Assembly (NCBI GenBank): GCA_938003855.1 | Contig: CALKXD010000098.1 | Location: 1-64,000 of the forward strand | DNA: 64,000 nucleotides | Source of the DNA: an uncultured Granulosicoccaceae bacterium | GTDB lineage: Bacteria > Pseudomonadota > Gammaproteobacteria > Granulosicoccales > Granulosicoccaceae | Reading direction: 5' to 3' | Part shown: positions 26,102 through 35,113 of the stretch, piece after piece | How positions within the stretch are numbered: position 1 is the first letter of the stretch | Layout: each line of letters opens with the position of its first letter | The notes under the pieces: model-generated | Seen by the model: the letters and a program-made list of their open reading frames with translations, nothing else | Databases searched by the model: none | What the model was told of the DNA's origin: nothing | Made by a program: the position numbers and the translations under genes

Positions 26102-26434
26102 TAAAGCGTATCCAGTTCGACGGGTGAACCGTGATGCGATTGCTGACACGGAGTTGCCATTGCTGCCAGAGAAGCACCGGTGTGGTGCCACCTCGGTTAA
26201 CGCACTGCGCTTGACAAACAACCGGCCAAACCCTCAGCAGTTTATCGCACTGCGGGCACATTCAACACCTCACTTGCGCGCCCGGGAATCGCCGCCCCGG
26301 GGGTGGAACATCCATTTTTTTAGCATCACTACAGATAATGGCATATCATGTTAACCTACTTAACAATTGTGGGATGATCACCTGCCGGTATCGTTGCGCC
26401 CGCTGGAAAACACAAAATCGGGGGATCCAAAAAC
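26102..26434. promoter_or_regulatory. Divergent promoter region, sensor operon and RHH gene
   Basis: This 333-bp gap separates the minus-strand sensor operon from the plus-strand ribbon-helix-helix gene. It contains a CCCGGG-based hairpin (26281-26300) followed after a short gap by seven Ts on the + strand, and an inverted repeat GTTAA-CCTAC-TTAAC (26350-26364). The latter is a possible operator about 70 nt before the RHH start. Confidence 0.4.
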
Positions 26435-26749
26435 ATGTGTCAATTGTTCGCAGGCCAGGCACGTTCAAACTACGAGTCGCAAACTCGCTCGCTCAGACTC
26501 AACGGACAAAGCACCAGTATCAGACTGGAAAACACCTTCTGGCGCACCCTTGACGAAATTGCCGACTCAGAAAAACTATCAACGCCGCAGTTTATTTCGA
26601 AACTCCACTCCGAAGTCATGAGCCTGCACGGCGAAGCTACCAATTTTTCATCACTGCTTCGCTGCACCTGCCTGGTACACGCTGAAAGAAACAAGCAAAC
26701 ACAGACACCTGACTGGCAGCGTGAAATTGCACAGGCCGAAGCCATCTGA
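26435..26749 (+). CDS. Ribbon-helix-helix domain protein (RHH_4 type)
   Basis: The 104-residue protein starts MCQLFAGQ, a beginning shared by a known proteobacterial family of this type. It then shows the RHH_4 pattern: RSLRLNGQSTSIRLE as the beta-strand, FWRTLDEIADSEKLSTPQFISKL as the two helices and SSLLRCTCLVH after them. Such proteins bind DNA as dimers and are probably transcription regulators, though no target is established. The inverted repeat at 26350-26364 upstream could be its own operator. It is monocistronic, with a hairpin just after the stop. Confidence 0.75.
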   Translation: MCQLFAGQARSNYESQTRSLRLNGQSTSIRLENTFWRTLDEIADSEKLSTPQFISKLHSEVMSLHGEATNFSSLLRCTCLVHAERNKQTQTPDWQREIAQAEAI

Positions 26750-26756
26750 GCAAACT

Positions 26757-26777
26757 GCCGCGCGACAACGGCGCGGC
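26757..26777 (+). terminator. Hairpin after RHH gene
   Basis: GCCGCGC (26757-26763) and GCGCGGC (26771-26777) form a perfect 7-bp GC stem with a 7-nt loop, 8 nt after the RHH stop. No T-run follows. Confidence 0.45.
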
Positions 26778-27090
26778 CGGTGATGTTGAAAGCGTTATAT
26801 CGACGCTCCGCCACACCTGGTTAACGGCTGATTTACAGTGCGTCGTCCAGCGCATTTCCGGTCACTCACGCCTGTCCGGGACGTTCTATCATGGCCGTAA
26901 AGTACCCCCCCGCCGGCGACCCGGTGTCACGCCGCCAACAATTATCACTGCAATTATTGATAATTATTTCAGTCAGTTAGACCAGCCGCATCGGCTCCCT
27001 GCAAGCTAACTTCCGCTGGTAGTACTCAAATAACACCAGCTGGCGTCACGCAATTCTAGAATGGATGTACATTTATACAGGAATGGCCGC
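26778..27090. promoter_or_regulatory. Upstream region of VOC/Tat/GMC module
   Basis: The stretch ends in AGGA (27079-27082), the ribosome site of the VOC gene. At 26940-26965 an AT-rich inverted repeat (AATTATC, 12 nt, GATAATT) stands out against GC-rich surroundings and is a candidate operator. The rest shows nothing recognisable. Confidence 0.4.
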
Positions 27091-27486
27091 GTGGCAAAGA
27101 CTATTCACACCATGATCCGCGTACTGGACGAAAAAAAATCTTGTGATTTTTACACCAGTGCCTTCGACCTGTCGGTGGCTGATCGCTATGACTTCGAGAC
27201 CTTCACACTGGTGTACCTCAGTAACACCGACAGTAACTTTGAAGTTGAACTGACAATCAACAAGGATCAAACGACCCCCTATGATCTTGGCAACGGTTAT
27301 GGGCATCTGGCCGTCAGCGTCGATGATCTCGACGCCGAGCATGCCCGCATCGCCAGTCTCGGTTTAAAACCACGCGACATAGTCGAGTTTCACCGCGAAG
27401 GCTCTCTGATGGCGCGCTTCTTTTTCATCCAGGACCCTGACGGGTACCAGATCGAAGTACTACAGAGACACGGCAGATTTAAGTAA
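27091..27486 (+). CDS. Glyoxalase I-like VOC metalloenzyme
   Basis: The 131-residue product is a glyoxalase/lactoylglutathione lyase-type protein. It has the two VOC beta-alpha-beta-beta-beta modules with a metal histidine near the N-terminus (IHTMIRV), conserved glutamates (FEVELT, YQIEVLQ) and GYGHLAVSVDDLD. GloA converts the hemithioacetal of methylglyoxal and glutathione to lactoylglutathione. I chose the GTG at 27091 because AGGA lies 8 nt before it and the resulting MAKTIHTMIRVLD is the normal start of this family. The ATG at 27061 overruns that site. It leads a probable operon with the Tat protein and GMC oxidoreductase 28 nt downstream. Confidence 0.82.
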   Translation: MAKTIHTMIRVLDEKKSCDFYTSAFDLSVADRYDFETFTLVYLSNTDSNFEVELTINKDQTTPYDLGNGYGHLAVSVDDLDAEHARIASLGLKPRDIVEFHREGSLMARFFFIQDPDGYQIEVLQRHGRFK

Positions 27487-27514
27487 CTCACATTCAAACC
27501 CCGGAGGAATACTT

Positions 27515-28063
27515 GTGACAGTTAACATCGTTAGCATGCCTGCACCTGCGCTCACGCGTCGGCAATTACTGAAACGAAGTCTGGCAGTCAGTGCCGGCCT
27601 GGTGGTCGGCAGTGGTTTTCTGGCCGGCAGCAGCGGCGCCTGGGCGGTCGAGGTCAAGGCGCTTACACCGGCCACGATGGCCACACTGGTGCAAATGGCT
27701 CGTGACATCTATCCGCACGATCGCTTCGAAGACGCGCTCTATGCCGCAGCACTCAAAGGCCATGACGAAAACGCCGCCAAGGACGATGCACTCAAGGCCA
27801 TGCTGGAAGACGGAGTCGCCGCCCTGAACAAGTCAGCTGAGGCTGCAGGCAACGACAGCTACCTGGCCACCGGCTGGGAGATTGACAGGCTCGCCCTGCT
27901 CAAGGAAATAGAATCCACTGAATTTTTTCAAACTATTCGGGGCGGCCTTGTCGTCGGTCTGTACAACCAGCCGGCGGTTTGGGACAAGCTCGGATACGAA
28001 GGCTCCTCCTTTGAAAAAGGCGGCTACATTAATCGTGGTTTCAGCGACATCACCTGGCTTTAG
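27515..28063 (+). CDS. Tat-exported small subunit of GMC dehydrogenase (gluconate 2-dehydrogenase subunit 3-like)
   Basis: This 182-residue protein starts at a GTG with GGAGGAA before it. It carries a twin-arginine signal (TRRQLLKRS, then SAGLVVGSGFLAGSSG and AWA). The mature part is helical and resembles the gluconate 2-dehydrogenase subunit 3 family, the small partner that carries the flavin subunit through the Tat pathway. The next gene encodes a GMC oxidoreductase without its own signal, so hitchhiker export is expected. No cytochrome c subunit is encoded next to them, so the electron acceptor is unclear. Confidence 0.75.
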   Translation: MTVNIVSMPAPALTRRQLLKRSLAVSAGLVVGSGFLAGSSGAWAVEVKALTPATMATLVQMARDIYPHDRFEDALYAAALKGHDENAAKDDALKAMLEDGVAALNKSAEAAGNDSYLATGWEIDRLALLKEIESTEFFQTIRGGLVVGLYNQPAVWDKLGYEGSSFEKGGYINRGFSDITWL

Positions 28064-28090
28064 CCCACGACCCATCGGAGGAACAAAAGC

Positions 28091-29659
28091 ATGACATCAC
28101 CTTATAAACTTGACGATGACAGCGTAATTGTCGTGATTGGCACGGGTGCCGGCGGCGGTACGCTGGCCAACGAACTGGCACAAAAGGGTATCGATGTGGT
28201 CGCCCTGGAAGCAGGTGGCCGCCATCTGCCCGGGGACTACATCAACGACGAATGGGCAAGCTTCGGCCAACTGGCCTGGACCGACATGCGCACGACATCC
28301 GGGTCGTGGCGCGTCGCCAAGGACTTTGGCAACCTGCCCGCATGGATCGTCAAAGCCGTCGGTGGATCTACCACGCACTGGGCCGGCGCATCGCTGCGAA
28401 TACAGGATCACGAGTTCCGCGCTAAATCCACTTACGGTGAGATCGACGGTGCAAGCCTGCTGGACTGGCCAATCACCCTGAAAGATCTGGAGCCCTACTA
28501 CGACAAAGCCGAAGACAAAATGGGGGTTACCCGCACCAATGGCATCCCGGGCCTGCCGGGCAACAACAACTTCAAGGTGATGAAAGCCGGTGCAGACAAA
28601 CTCGGCTACAAGAACTGCCACACCGGCAACATGGCCATCAATTCACAACCACGCGATGATCGCGCGTCTTGTCAGCAACTCGGCTTTTGCTTTCAAGGCT
28701 GTAAAATGGGTGCCAAGTGGTCGACCGCTTACACGGAAATTCCACTCGGTGAAGCCACCGGCCATCTCGAAGTGCGTGAGCATGCCCACGTCCTGAAGAT
28801 TGAACACGACGATCAAGGCAATGTATCCGGTGTGCTGTATGCCGACAAAGACGGCAATCAGCAGCTACAGAAAGCACGTGCCGTGTGCGTGGCAGGCAAC
28901 TCGATTGAAAGCCCGCGTCTACTGCTGAACTCGGCCTCGTCGATGTTTCCCGATGGGCTTGGCAATTCGTCAGGGCAAGTCGGCAAAAACTACATGCGTC
29001 ACATGACCGGGTCGGTTTACGCGGTCTTCGACAAACCAGTGAACATGTACCGTGGCACCACGATGGCCGGCATCATTACCGACGAGTCGCGCCACGACAC
29101 CAGCCGCGGTTTTGCCGGTGGCTATGAGATGGAAACACTCGCTCTGGGTGTACCATTCATGGCAGCGTTCCTGAATCCGGGGGCCTGGGGCCGCGAATTT
29201 ACCGCCGCGATGGACATGTACGAAAACATGGCGGGCATGTGGCTGGTCGGCGAAGACATGCCGCAGGAATCAAACGCGGTAAGCCTGTCTGACGCCAAAG
29301 ACCAGCACGGCATGCCGGTGGCGAATGTACACTTTGACGACCACCCCAATGATCTGGCAATGCGCAAGCACGCCTATCAGCAGGGCGCGGCGGTCTATGA
29401 TGCGGTCGGCGCAACACAGACCTACCCGACACCGCCCTACCCGTCGACCCACAATCTGGGCACCAACCGCATGAGCGCAAACGCGGCGGATGGTGTGGTG
29501 AACAAATTCGGCCAGTCGCACGACATCAAAAACCTGTTTATCTCGGACGGCAGCCAGTTCACCACCGGCGCTGCAGAGAACCCGACGCTGACTATTGTCA
29601 CGCTGGCGATCAGACAGGCAGACTACATCGCGCAACAAATGAACGAAAAAGCGATCTAG
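28091..29659 (+). CDS. GMC-family FAD oxidoreductase (periplasmic dehydrogenase large subunit)
   Basis: The 522-residue protein has the FAD motif GTGAGGGT (17-24) and the GMC pattern GGSTTHWAGASLR. The central segment carries a cysteine pair (SCQQLGFCFQGC), and the C-terminal GMC domain has STHNLGTNRM and the end motif PTLTIVTLAIRQAD. It resembles gluconate, 2-keto-gluconate and sorbitol dehydrogenase flavoprotein subunits, which oxidise sugars or polyols in the periplasm. The substrate is not given by sequence. The ribosome site GGAGGAA and 27-nt spacing tie it to the Tat-signal protein. Confidence 0.82.
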   Translation: MTSPYKLDDDSVIVVIGTGAGGGTLANELAQKGIDVVALEAGGRHLPGDYINDEWASFGQLAWTDMRTTSGSWRVAKDFGNLPAWIVKAVGGSTTHWAGASLRIQDHEFRAKSTYGEIDGASLLDWPITLKDLEPYYDKAEDKMGVTRTNGIPGLPGNNNFKVMKAGADKLGYKNCHTGNMAINSQPRDDRASCQQLGFCFQGCKMGAKWSTAYTEIPLGEATGHLEVREHAHVLKIEHDDQGNVSGVLYADKDGNQQLQKARAVCVAGNSIESPRLLLNSASSMFPDGLGNSSGQVGKNYMRHMTGSVYAVFDKPVNMYRGTTMAGIITDESRHDTSRGFAGGYEMETLALGVPFMAAFLNPGAWGREFTAAMDMYENMAGMWLVGEDMPQESNAVSLSDAKDQHGMPVANVHFDDHPNDLAMRKHAYQQGAAVYDAVGATQTYPTPPYPSTHNLGTNRMSANAADGVVNKFGQSHDIKNLFISDGSQFTTGAAENPTLTIVTLAIRQADYIAQQMNEKAI

Positions 29660-29957
29660 TTAATCAGAGGCGATAAGTGCCGCTGCAAGCCCGTCACGGG
29701 CTTGCAGACCGCCACCGTTCCTGAACCCGTCCAGGTACACAACACACAGGCTCATCCTCTCCCGATTTAGAGAGCACACCACATGCCCGAACCGTGCACC
29801 GGACTCATAACCGCCTGCTGGCTGCAATAGCCAGGCAATTAGCCACGCCAGCAAACACTCACCGACCACGGTGAACATCAATCCTGTTGTCAGCGGCACT
29901 TTGATCTTGATTGCGACTCTGCGACACTAGCGGGTCTATGCATCAGCCGGATCATCA
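29660..29957. other. Gap between GMC and 5-oxoprolinase genes
   Basis: This 298-bp gap holds the hairpin at 29683-29707 and must contain the oxoprolinase promoter. I found no convincing -35/-10 pair and no coding sequence with domain support. Confidence 0.4.
29683..29707 (+). terminator. Strong hairpin after GMC gene
   Basis: CTGCAAGCCCG (29683-29693) and CGGGCTTGCAG (29697-29707) form a perfect 11-bp stem with a 3-nt loop, 24 nt after the GMC stop. It ends that operon although no T-tract follows. Confidence 0.6.
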
Positions 29958-32900
29958 ATGACGTCAGCACAATGGGATTTCTGGATAGACCGGGGTGGCA
30001 CTTTCACCGACATTGTCGCGCGCAACCCCGAAGGCGGTATTCAAGCACACAAGCTGCTTTCAGAGAACCACACCGCCTACCGCGATGCTGCCATTCAGGG
30101 AATCCGCGATCTGCTTGGGTTAGCGCCGGACCAGCGCATTCCAGCCGATAAAATCGCCACGGTAAAGATGGGCACGACAGTCGCCACCAATGCGCTGCTT
30201 GAGCGCAAAGGTGACCGCACCGCACTGGTGACCACACGTGGCTTTCGCGATGCGCTGGCGATCGGTCATCAGGCGCGTGCCGATATCTTTGCCAAGCAAA
30301 TCATCAAGCCGGAACTGCTCTACGAGCAGGTGCTCGAAATTGACGAGCGTGTACGCAGCGATGGCACCGTTGAGAAGGCACCGGATACGGACCATCTGAA
30401 AACCACACTGCAGGGGCTTTACGACTCGGGTATTCGCGGCATTGCCATTGTCTGCATGCACGCCTATGCCTATCCACAACACGAATTACTGATCGAGCAA
30501 GTAGCACGTGACACCGGCTTCACGCAGGTGTCAGTCAGCCACAAGGTTTCTCCGCTGATGCGTTTTATAGGTCGCGGTGACACCACCGTGGTTGACGCCT
30601 ATCTGTCACCGATTCTGCAGCGTTACGTCGATCAGGTGGCCTGCGAACTCGAGGTCGATGACAGCAACAGCACTACCCGTTTGATGTTTATGATGTCATC
30701 CGGCGGCTTGACCGAAGCGGCCCTGTTTAAGGGCAAGGACGCCGTGCTGTCCGGCCCTGCCGGTGGCGTGGTCGGCGCCGTTGAAGTCAGCCGCATGGCA
30801 GGCTTTGAGCGCATTATCGGTTTTGATATGGGTGGCACCTCGACCGATGTCTCCCACTACAGCGGCGAACTCGAACGCACCTTCGATACCGTCGTTGCCG
30901 GCGTGCGGGTGCAGGCACCAATGATGCAGATCCACACCGTCGCCGCCGGTGGCGGTTCGATTCTGCACTTCGACGGCAGTCGCTATCGTGTTGGTCCGGA
31001 CTCCGCAGGGGCACAACCCGGTCCCGCCTGCTATCGACACAATGGCCCGCTGACGGTGACCGATGCCAACGTGATGGTGGGCAAGCTGAATCGGGATTAT
31101 TTCCCGGCGATCTTCGGCCCGGATCAAAACCAGCCACTTGATTCTGACACCGTCGAGCAGCGATTTCAGCAACTGGCCAGTGACATTGGCGACGGACGCA
31201 GCGCCGAGGAAGTAGCCAGTGGCTATCTGGCTATCGCTGTTGAAAACATGGCCAATGCGATTAAAAAGATCTCGGTGCAGCGCGGCTATGACATCACCCG
31301 CTATGCATTAACCTGCTTTGGTGGTGCCGGAGGCCAGCACGCCTGTCTGGTGGCTGATGCACTGGGGATGACACGTGTACTGATTCATCCGCACTCGGGA
31401 ATATTATCAGCCTATGGCATGGGGATGGCCAACGTCCGGGCCAACCGCTCACAGGCCGTCATCAAACCACTGACCGGGCAGTTGCCTGCCAATCTGCAGC
31501 CGCTGTTGACCGGATTATGCAATGACGTCATTGCTGAACTTGACTCACAGGGCATTGACGAAAGTGACGTCACGGTGATTCAGCGATACCACCTGCGCTA
31601 CGATGGCACTGACACCACTATTCCGATTGATGCAGCACCTCATGAAAAGATGACAGCACGCTTTGAGGCAGCACATAAAGCGCAATTCGGTTTTATCTTT
31701 GAAGACAAAGCAATCGTGGTTGAATCGGTGGAAATTGAAGGCATCGGCGGTGCCGCGCAAATCGAAGAACACAAAGTAGCCGGCAGTAACCATCAGCGCC
31801 CTGCAGACGACACCACCCGCATCTTCACTGACGGGCAATGGCAGACCGCAGCGGTCCATACAAAACGCGATGCATTAACCGCCGGCCTGACCATCGATGG
31901 TCCGGCCCTGATCGTCGAACCACACCAGACCATTGTTATAGAACCGGGCTGGCAGGCAGAAGTTAACACCTACAATCATATTGTGTTAACCCGCACCATT
32001 GCCCTGGAAAGACAAAAGGTAATCGGCACTGATGCAGACCCGGTCATGCTGGAGGTGTTTAACAATCTGTTTATGTCTATCGCAGAGCAGATGGGCGTGA
32101 CGCTGCAAAACACCGCCTACTCGGTCAATATTAAAGAGCGGGTTGATTTTTCCTGTGCGGTATTCGATCAGCACGGCAACCTGGTAGCAAACGCACCGCA
32201 TATGCCGGTGCATCTGGGCTCGATGGACAAATCGGTTGAAACCGTTATAGCGCAGAACAAAGGGCGCATCCGGCCCGGCGATGTGTTTGCCCTGAATGCG
32301 CCGTACAATGGTGGCACGCATTTGCCTGACATCACCGTCGTAACACCGGTGTTTGACAGCGACGACAGCAGCATATTGTTCTATGTCGCCTCTCGCGGCC
32401 ACCACGCTGACGTTGGCGGTACCGCGCCCGGTTCGATGACACCACTGGCCACCAGCGTCGATGAGGAAGGTGTGTTGTTCGACAATGTACTGCTGGTCGA
32501 CCAGGGCGAGTTCTGCGAGGCGGCCATTACCAGTGTGCTCACCGATCACCCCTACCCGGTACGCAACATCACGCAGAATATTGCCGACATACAGGCGAGT
32601 ATTGCCGCTAACGAAAAAGGCGTGCACGAGTTACAGCGCGCTGTATTGCAATTCGGGCTGGATGTTGTACAGGCCTATATGCAGCACGTACAGGACAACG
32701 CCGAGGAAAGTGTGCGTCGCGCAATTGCGGTGTTGCACGACTCGCAAGCCACCTGCGTGACTGACCAGGGCGCTACTATAAAAATCAAAATCAGCGTGGA
32801 TCACGACAACCGCGAAGCGACGGTCGACTTTACCGGCACCTCCGCGCAACAGGCGACCAACTTCAATGCACCCGCGCCCGTTACTCAGGCTGCCGTGCTG

Positions 32901-33584
32901 TACAGCTTCCGACTGCTGGTCGACAGCGATATCCCGATGAACGCCGGTTGCCTGAAGCCAATCAATATCGTGGTACCCGACGACTGCATGCTCAGCCCGG
33001 TCTATCCCGCTGCGGTGGTGGCGGGTAATGTCGAAACCAGTCAACACATCACCAACACGTTACTGACTGCACTCGGCAGTATGGCCAACACACAGGGCAC
33101 CATGAACAACCTGACCTTCGGCAATGACCAATACCAGTACTACGAGACTATCTGTTCAGGGTCTCCCGCCGGGCCGGGGTTCAACGGCACCGATGCCACT
33201 CAGGTTCACATGACCAACTCGCGGCTGACCGACCCTGAGGTTCTGGAATTCCGCTTTCCCGTGCTGCTGGAAGACTTCCACATCAACCGTGGCGCTGACG
33301 GCAAAGGCTCGGGCGGCAGGGGCAAGTGGCAAGGCGGCAACGGCACCATCAGAACCCTGCGTTTTCTGGAGCCGATGGACTGCGCAATATTATCTTCGCA
33401 TCGCACTGTGGCACCCGCCGGACTCGCCGGTGGCGAGGCCGGACAGACCGGATCAACCCATGTGCGTCGCAATGACGGATCGCTGGAAGAACTTGCCGGC
33501 TGCGCGCAAACAACCCTGAGTGCCGGTGAGGCGGTCATTGTGCAGACCCCGACCCCGGGCGGCTACGGAGCACCGGAGTCCTGA
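29958..33584 (+). CDS. 5-oxoprolinase / hydantoinase A-B fusion protein
   Basis: The 1208-residue protein joins both halves of the hydantoinase/oxoprolinase family. The HyuA-type ATP-binding part (about 1-690) has RGGTFTD at 12-18, GPAGGVVGA and FDMGGTSTD. The HyuB-type part begins near residue 695 ([17 protein letters not shown]). Single-chain members are ATP-dependent 5-oxoprolinases that open pyroglutamate to glutamate in the cytoplasm. N-methylhydantoinase and acetone carboxylase relatives are usually split into subunits. Length and order favour 5-oxoprolinase. The SPOUT methyltransferase frame overlaps its stop codon, so the two are probably co-translated despite unrelated functions. Confidence 0.83.
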   Translation: MTSAQWDFWIDRGGTFTDIVARNPEGGIQAHKLLSENHTAYRDAAIQGIRDLLGLAPDQRIPADKIATVKMGTTVATNALLERKGDRTALVTTRGFRDALAIGHQARADIFAKQIIKPELLYEQVLEIDERVRSDGTVEKAPDTDHLKTTLQGLYDSGIRGIAIVCMHAYAYPQHELLIEQVARDTGFTQVSVSHKVSPLMRFIGRGDTTVVDAYLSPILQRYVDQVACELEVDDSNSTTRLMFMMSSGGLTEAALFKGKDAVLSGPAGGVVGAVEVSRMAGFERIIGFDMGGTSTDVSHYSGELERTFDTVVAGVRVQAPMMQIHTVAAGGGSILHFDGSRYRVGPDSAGAQPGPACYRHNGPLTVTDANVMVGKLNRDYFPAIFGPDQNQPLDSDTVEQRFQQLASDIGDGRSAEEVASGYLAIAVENMANAIKKISVQRGYDITRYALTCFGGAGGQHACLVADALGMTRVLIHPHSGILSAYGMGMANVRANRSQAVIKPLTGQLPANLQPLLTGLCNDVIAELDSQGIDESDVTVIQRYHLRYDGTDTTIPIDAAPHEKMTARFEAAHKAQFGFIFEDKAIVVESVEIEGIGGAAQIEEHKVAGSNHQRPADDTTRIFTDGQWQTAAVHTKRDALTAGLTIDGPALIVEPHQTIVIEPGWQAEVNTYNHIVLTRTIALERQKVIGTDADPVMLEVFNNLFMSIAEQMGVTLQNTAYSVNIKERVDFSCAVFDQHGNLVANAPHMPVHLGSMDKSVETVIAQNKGRIRPGDVFALNAPYNGGTHLPDITVVTPVFDSDDSSILFYVASRGHHADVGGTAPGSMTPLATSVDEEGVLFDNVLLVDQGEFCEAAITSVLTDHPYPVRNITQNIADIQASIAANEKGVHELQRAVLQFGLDVVQAYMQHVQDNAEESVRRAIAVLHDSQATCVTDQGATIKIKISVDHDNREATVDFTGTSAQQATNFNAPAPVTQAAVLYSFRLLVDSDIPMNAGCLKPINIVVPDDCMLSPVYPAAVVAGNVETSQHITNTLLTALGSMANTQGTMNNLTFGNDQYQYYETICSGSPAGPGFNGTDATQVHMTNSRLTDPEVLEFRFPVLLEDFHINRGADGKGSGGRGKWQGGNGTIRTLRFLEPMDCAILSSHRTVAPAGLAGGEAGQTGSTHVRRNDGSLEELAGCAQTTLSAGEAVIVQTPTPGGYGAPES

Positions 33585-34378
33585 ATACACAAGCAATTAC
33601 ACCGAACACCGCGACTGACGCATCTGGCGGCGGGCTGACCGGCACAGGTTGCGGGAAGCAGTTTACTGTCATTCTGGTGCGCCCCAAGTACCCGCGCAAC
33701 ATCGGTATGGTGGCGCGTGCGATGAGCAACTTCGGGCAGGAGCGGCTGGTGTTGCTCGACCCCAAATGCGAGCTCGACGTCGACGCCCGACAAGGCGCGG
33801 CACAGGGACAACAACCCCTCACCGAATGCGTGACTTATCGATCGTGGGAAGACTACGCCGAGCACGAACCGGACGGCACGCGCATCGCCTTCAGTCGCCG
33901 CGAAGGCCGTCGCCGACCGTCGCAACCGTTTGCCGAAGTGCTGCAATGGTCGGCACTTGCCGATGACCGGCCGGTATCGCTGATATTCGGCACTGAGGAT
34001 CATGGCCTGTCGCGGGACGATCTGCTGTGGGCACATCGTACCGCAACGCTCGATATTCCGGGTCCGCTAAAGAGCCTGAATCTATCGCACGCCGTATTGC
34101 TTGCGCTGTCGCAGCTGCCCCGTGATCTGCCGCCTGCTGAAGTTCAAACGGATATTCAGTTGCCGGATGAGCTGCTGCGCGACTGGCTGGAATCACTGAA
34201 TTTCGATCTATCAACGAAGAACTGGAATGCCTACTACTCACTGCGCCAGATGATCATGAAAGCCAGCCCCACGGATCGGGAAATGGCGTTGCTGAGCTCA
34301 GTGCTGCACCAGACGCTTCGAGCCATCAATACCAATGGCTGCAGCGACAACTCTGCGGGCGACACCCCGAATAGCTAG
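33581..34378 (+). CDS. SPOUT RNA methyltransferase, TrmJ/SpoU-like
   Basis: The protein has the SpoU/TrmJ knots: [21 protein letters not shown] at the N-terminus, then [11 protein letters not shown] and [14 protein letters not shown] for S-adenosylmethionine binding. TrmJ makes 2'-O-methyl groups at tRNA position 32. The first strand (FTVILV) is encoded upstream of the GTG at 33677. The only start-like codon that includes it is the CTG at 33581, overlapping the oxoprolinase stop as CTGA, with GGAG close by. From CTG the product is 265 residues, near TrmJ length. From GTG it would be 233 and lack strand one. I favour the upstream start, with reserve. Its stop codon lies inside a 64-bp repeat. 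Confidence 0.75.
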   Translation: MNTQAITPNTATDASGGGLTGTGCGKQFTVILVRPKYPRNIGMVARAMSNFGQERLVLLDPKCELDVDARQGAAQGQQPLTECVTYRSWEDYAEHEPDGTRIAFSRREGRRRPSQPFAEVLQWSALADDRPVSLIFGTEDHGLSRDDLLWAHRTATLDIPGPLKSLNLSHAVLLALSQLPRDLPPAEVQTDIQLPDELLRDWLESLNFDLSTKNWNAYYSLRQMIMKASPTDREMALLSSVLHQTLRAINTNGCSDNSAGDTPNS

Positions 34379-34439
34379 TGCCCATCCACAAACAAGCGCT
34401 ACTGCGTACCACTCAGGCACGCAATCTTTTGCCGGCCAC
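34376..34439 (+). repeat. 64-bp dispersed repeat, copy D
   Basis: This block begins with the TAG stop of the methyltransferase gene. It is 69% identical without gaps to 36617-36680 and 86% identical to the reverse complement of 36715-36778 by hand count. Conserved parts are TAGTGCC at the start, an AAACA core and TTTTGCCGGCCAC at the end. Confidence 0.8.
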
Positions 34440-34564
34440 CGCTGCCAACCGGCAGACCACCCGCCCCATCGCGCGCGCTGCAGCGACGCGGCCACCACAC
34501 TTCACACATTGCAGCCGCCGACCTTTACTTGCCGCTAAATTAACTTGCATGCCTGTCGCTGTTG

Positions 34565-34579
34565 GTATTTAATTAATAC
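34565..34579. promoter_or_regulatory. Palindrome upstream of MarR gene, candidate operator
   Basis: GTATT-N5-AATAC in an AT-rich island lies 25 nt before the ATG of the HpaR-like regulator. MarR proteins bind short AT-rich palindromes and usually repress their own genes, so this is a reasonable autoregulatory site. Confidence 0.5.
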
Positions 34580-34603
34580 ATTAACTATTTCACGTTGAAT
34601 GAA

Positions 34604-35056
34604 ATGCAGAACTTCGACCAGTCATTTCCCATGCTGCTGAACCGCGCGCTCGACGCCGTTATGCCCACCTACAGGGAGCTGTTCACGCGCTACAACCTGA
34701 CCGAGCAGCAGTGGCGGGTATTGCGAGTGATCTGGACCAGCAAAAATGTCACATCAGCCAATCTCTCAGAACGGACTCTGCTGTCGCCTCCCAGCCTGGT
34801 CAGCATCATCGACCGCTTAGAGAAAAAGAACCTGGTATCGCGGGTCAGATCGGTCGATGACCGGCGTCGCATCTACGTGGTGGCCACCGCAGAGGGGCGA
34901 ATCCTGCAGGCCGAAGTCACCCCCCAGGTGCTGGCAATTCAAACACGCATCCGCAATTGCGTGAGTGACAAAGAATGGCTGGCAATGGAAAAGACATTGC
35001 AAAAAATCACAGAGGGCATGCAATCACCGGAGCAGTCACTCGCCGCAAAAGCGTGA
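34604..35056 (+). CDS. hpaR: MarR-family regulator, HpaR-like
   Basis: The protein (150 residues from ATG 34604; TTG 34595 also possible) is a MarR winged helix. NLTEQQWRVLRVIW leads into the DNA-binding helix region LLSPPSLVSIIDRLEKKNLVSR, and the wing contains DDRRRIYV. This follows HpaR/HpcR, the repressor of homoprotocatechuate and 4-hydroxyphenylacetate degradation. The gene lies 57 nt upstream of an HpaB-type hydroxylase, and the reductase gene further on carries a MarR-like domain as well. The natural inducer is probably the hydroxylase substrate. The ribosome site is weak. Confidence 0.8.
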   Translation: MQNFDQSFPMLLNRALDAVMPTYRELFTRYNLTEQQWRVLRVIWTSKNVTSANLSERTLLSPPSLVSIIDRLEKKNLVSRVRSVDDRRRIYVVATAEGRILQAEVTPQVLAIQTRIRNCVSDKEWLAMEKTLQKITEGMQSPEQSLAAKA

Positions 35057-35113
35057 GTACTGTTGTGGCGGGTACAGCCCCTCTATTTATCGCACAACCT
35101 AAGGTATACGATC

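Noticed and set aside
26281..26318. Terminator on the plus strand upstream of the RHH gene
   Set aside because: A CCCGGG stem with a nearby T-run exists, but no plus-strand gene precedes it and the T-run is separated from the stem, so a terminator role is not supported.
29660..29899. 79-codon minus-strand frame after the GMC gene
   Set aside because: One hydrophobic segment only, overlapping a terminator-like hairpin, with no ribosome site and no homology I can see.
31986..32627. 213-codon antisense frame within 5-oxoprolinase
   Set aside because: Shadow of the HyuB-type domain, with no recognisable motif.
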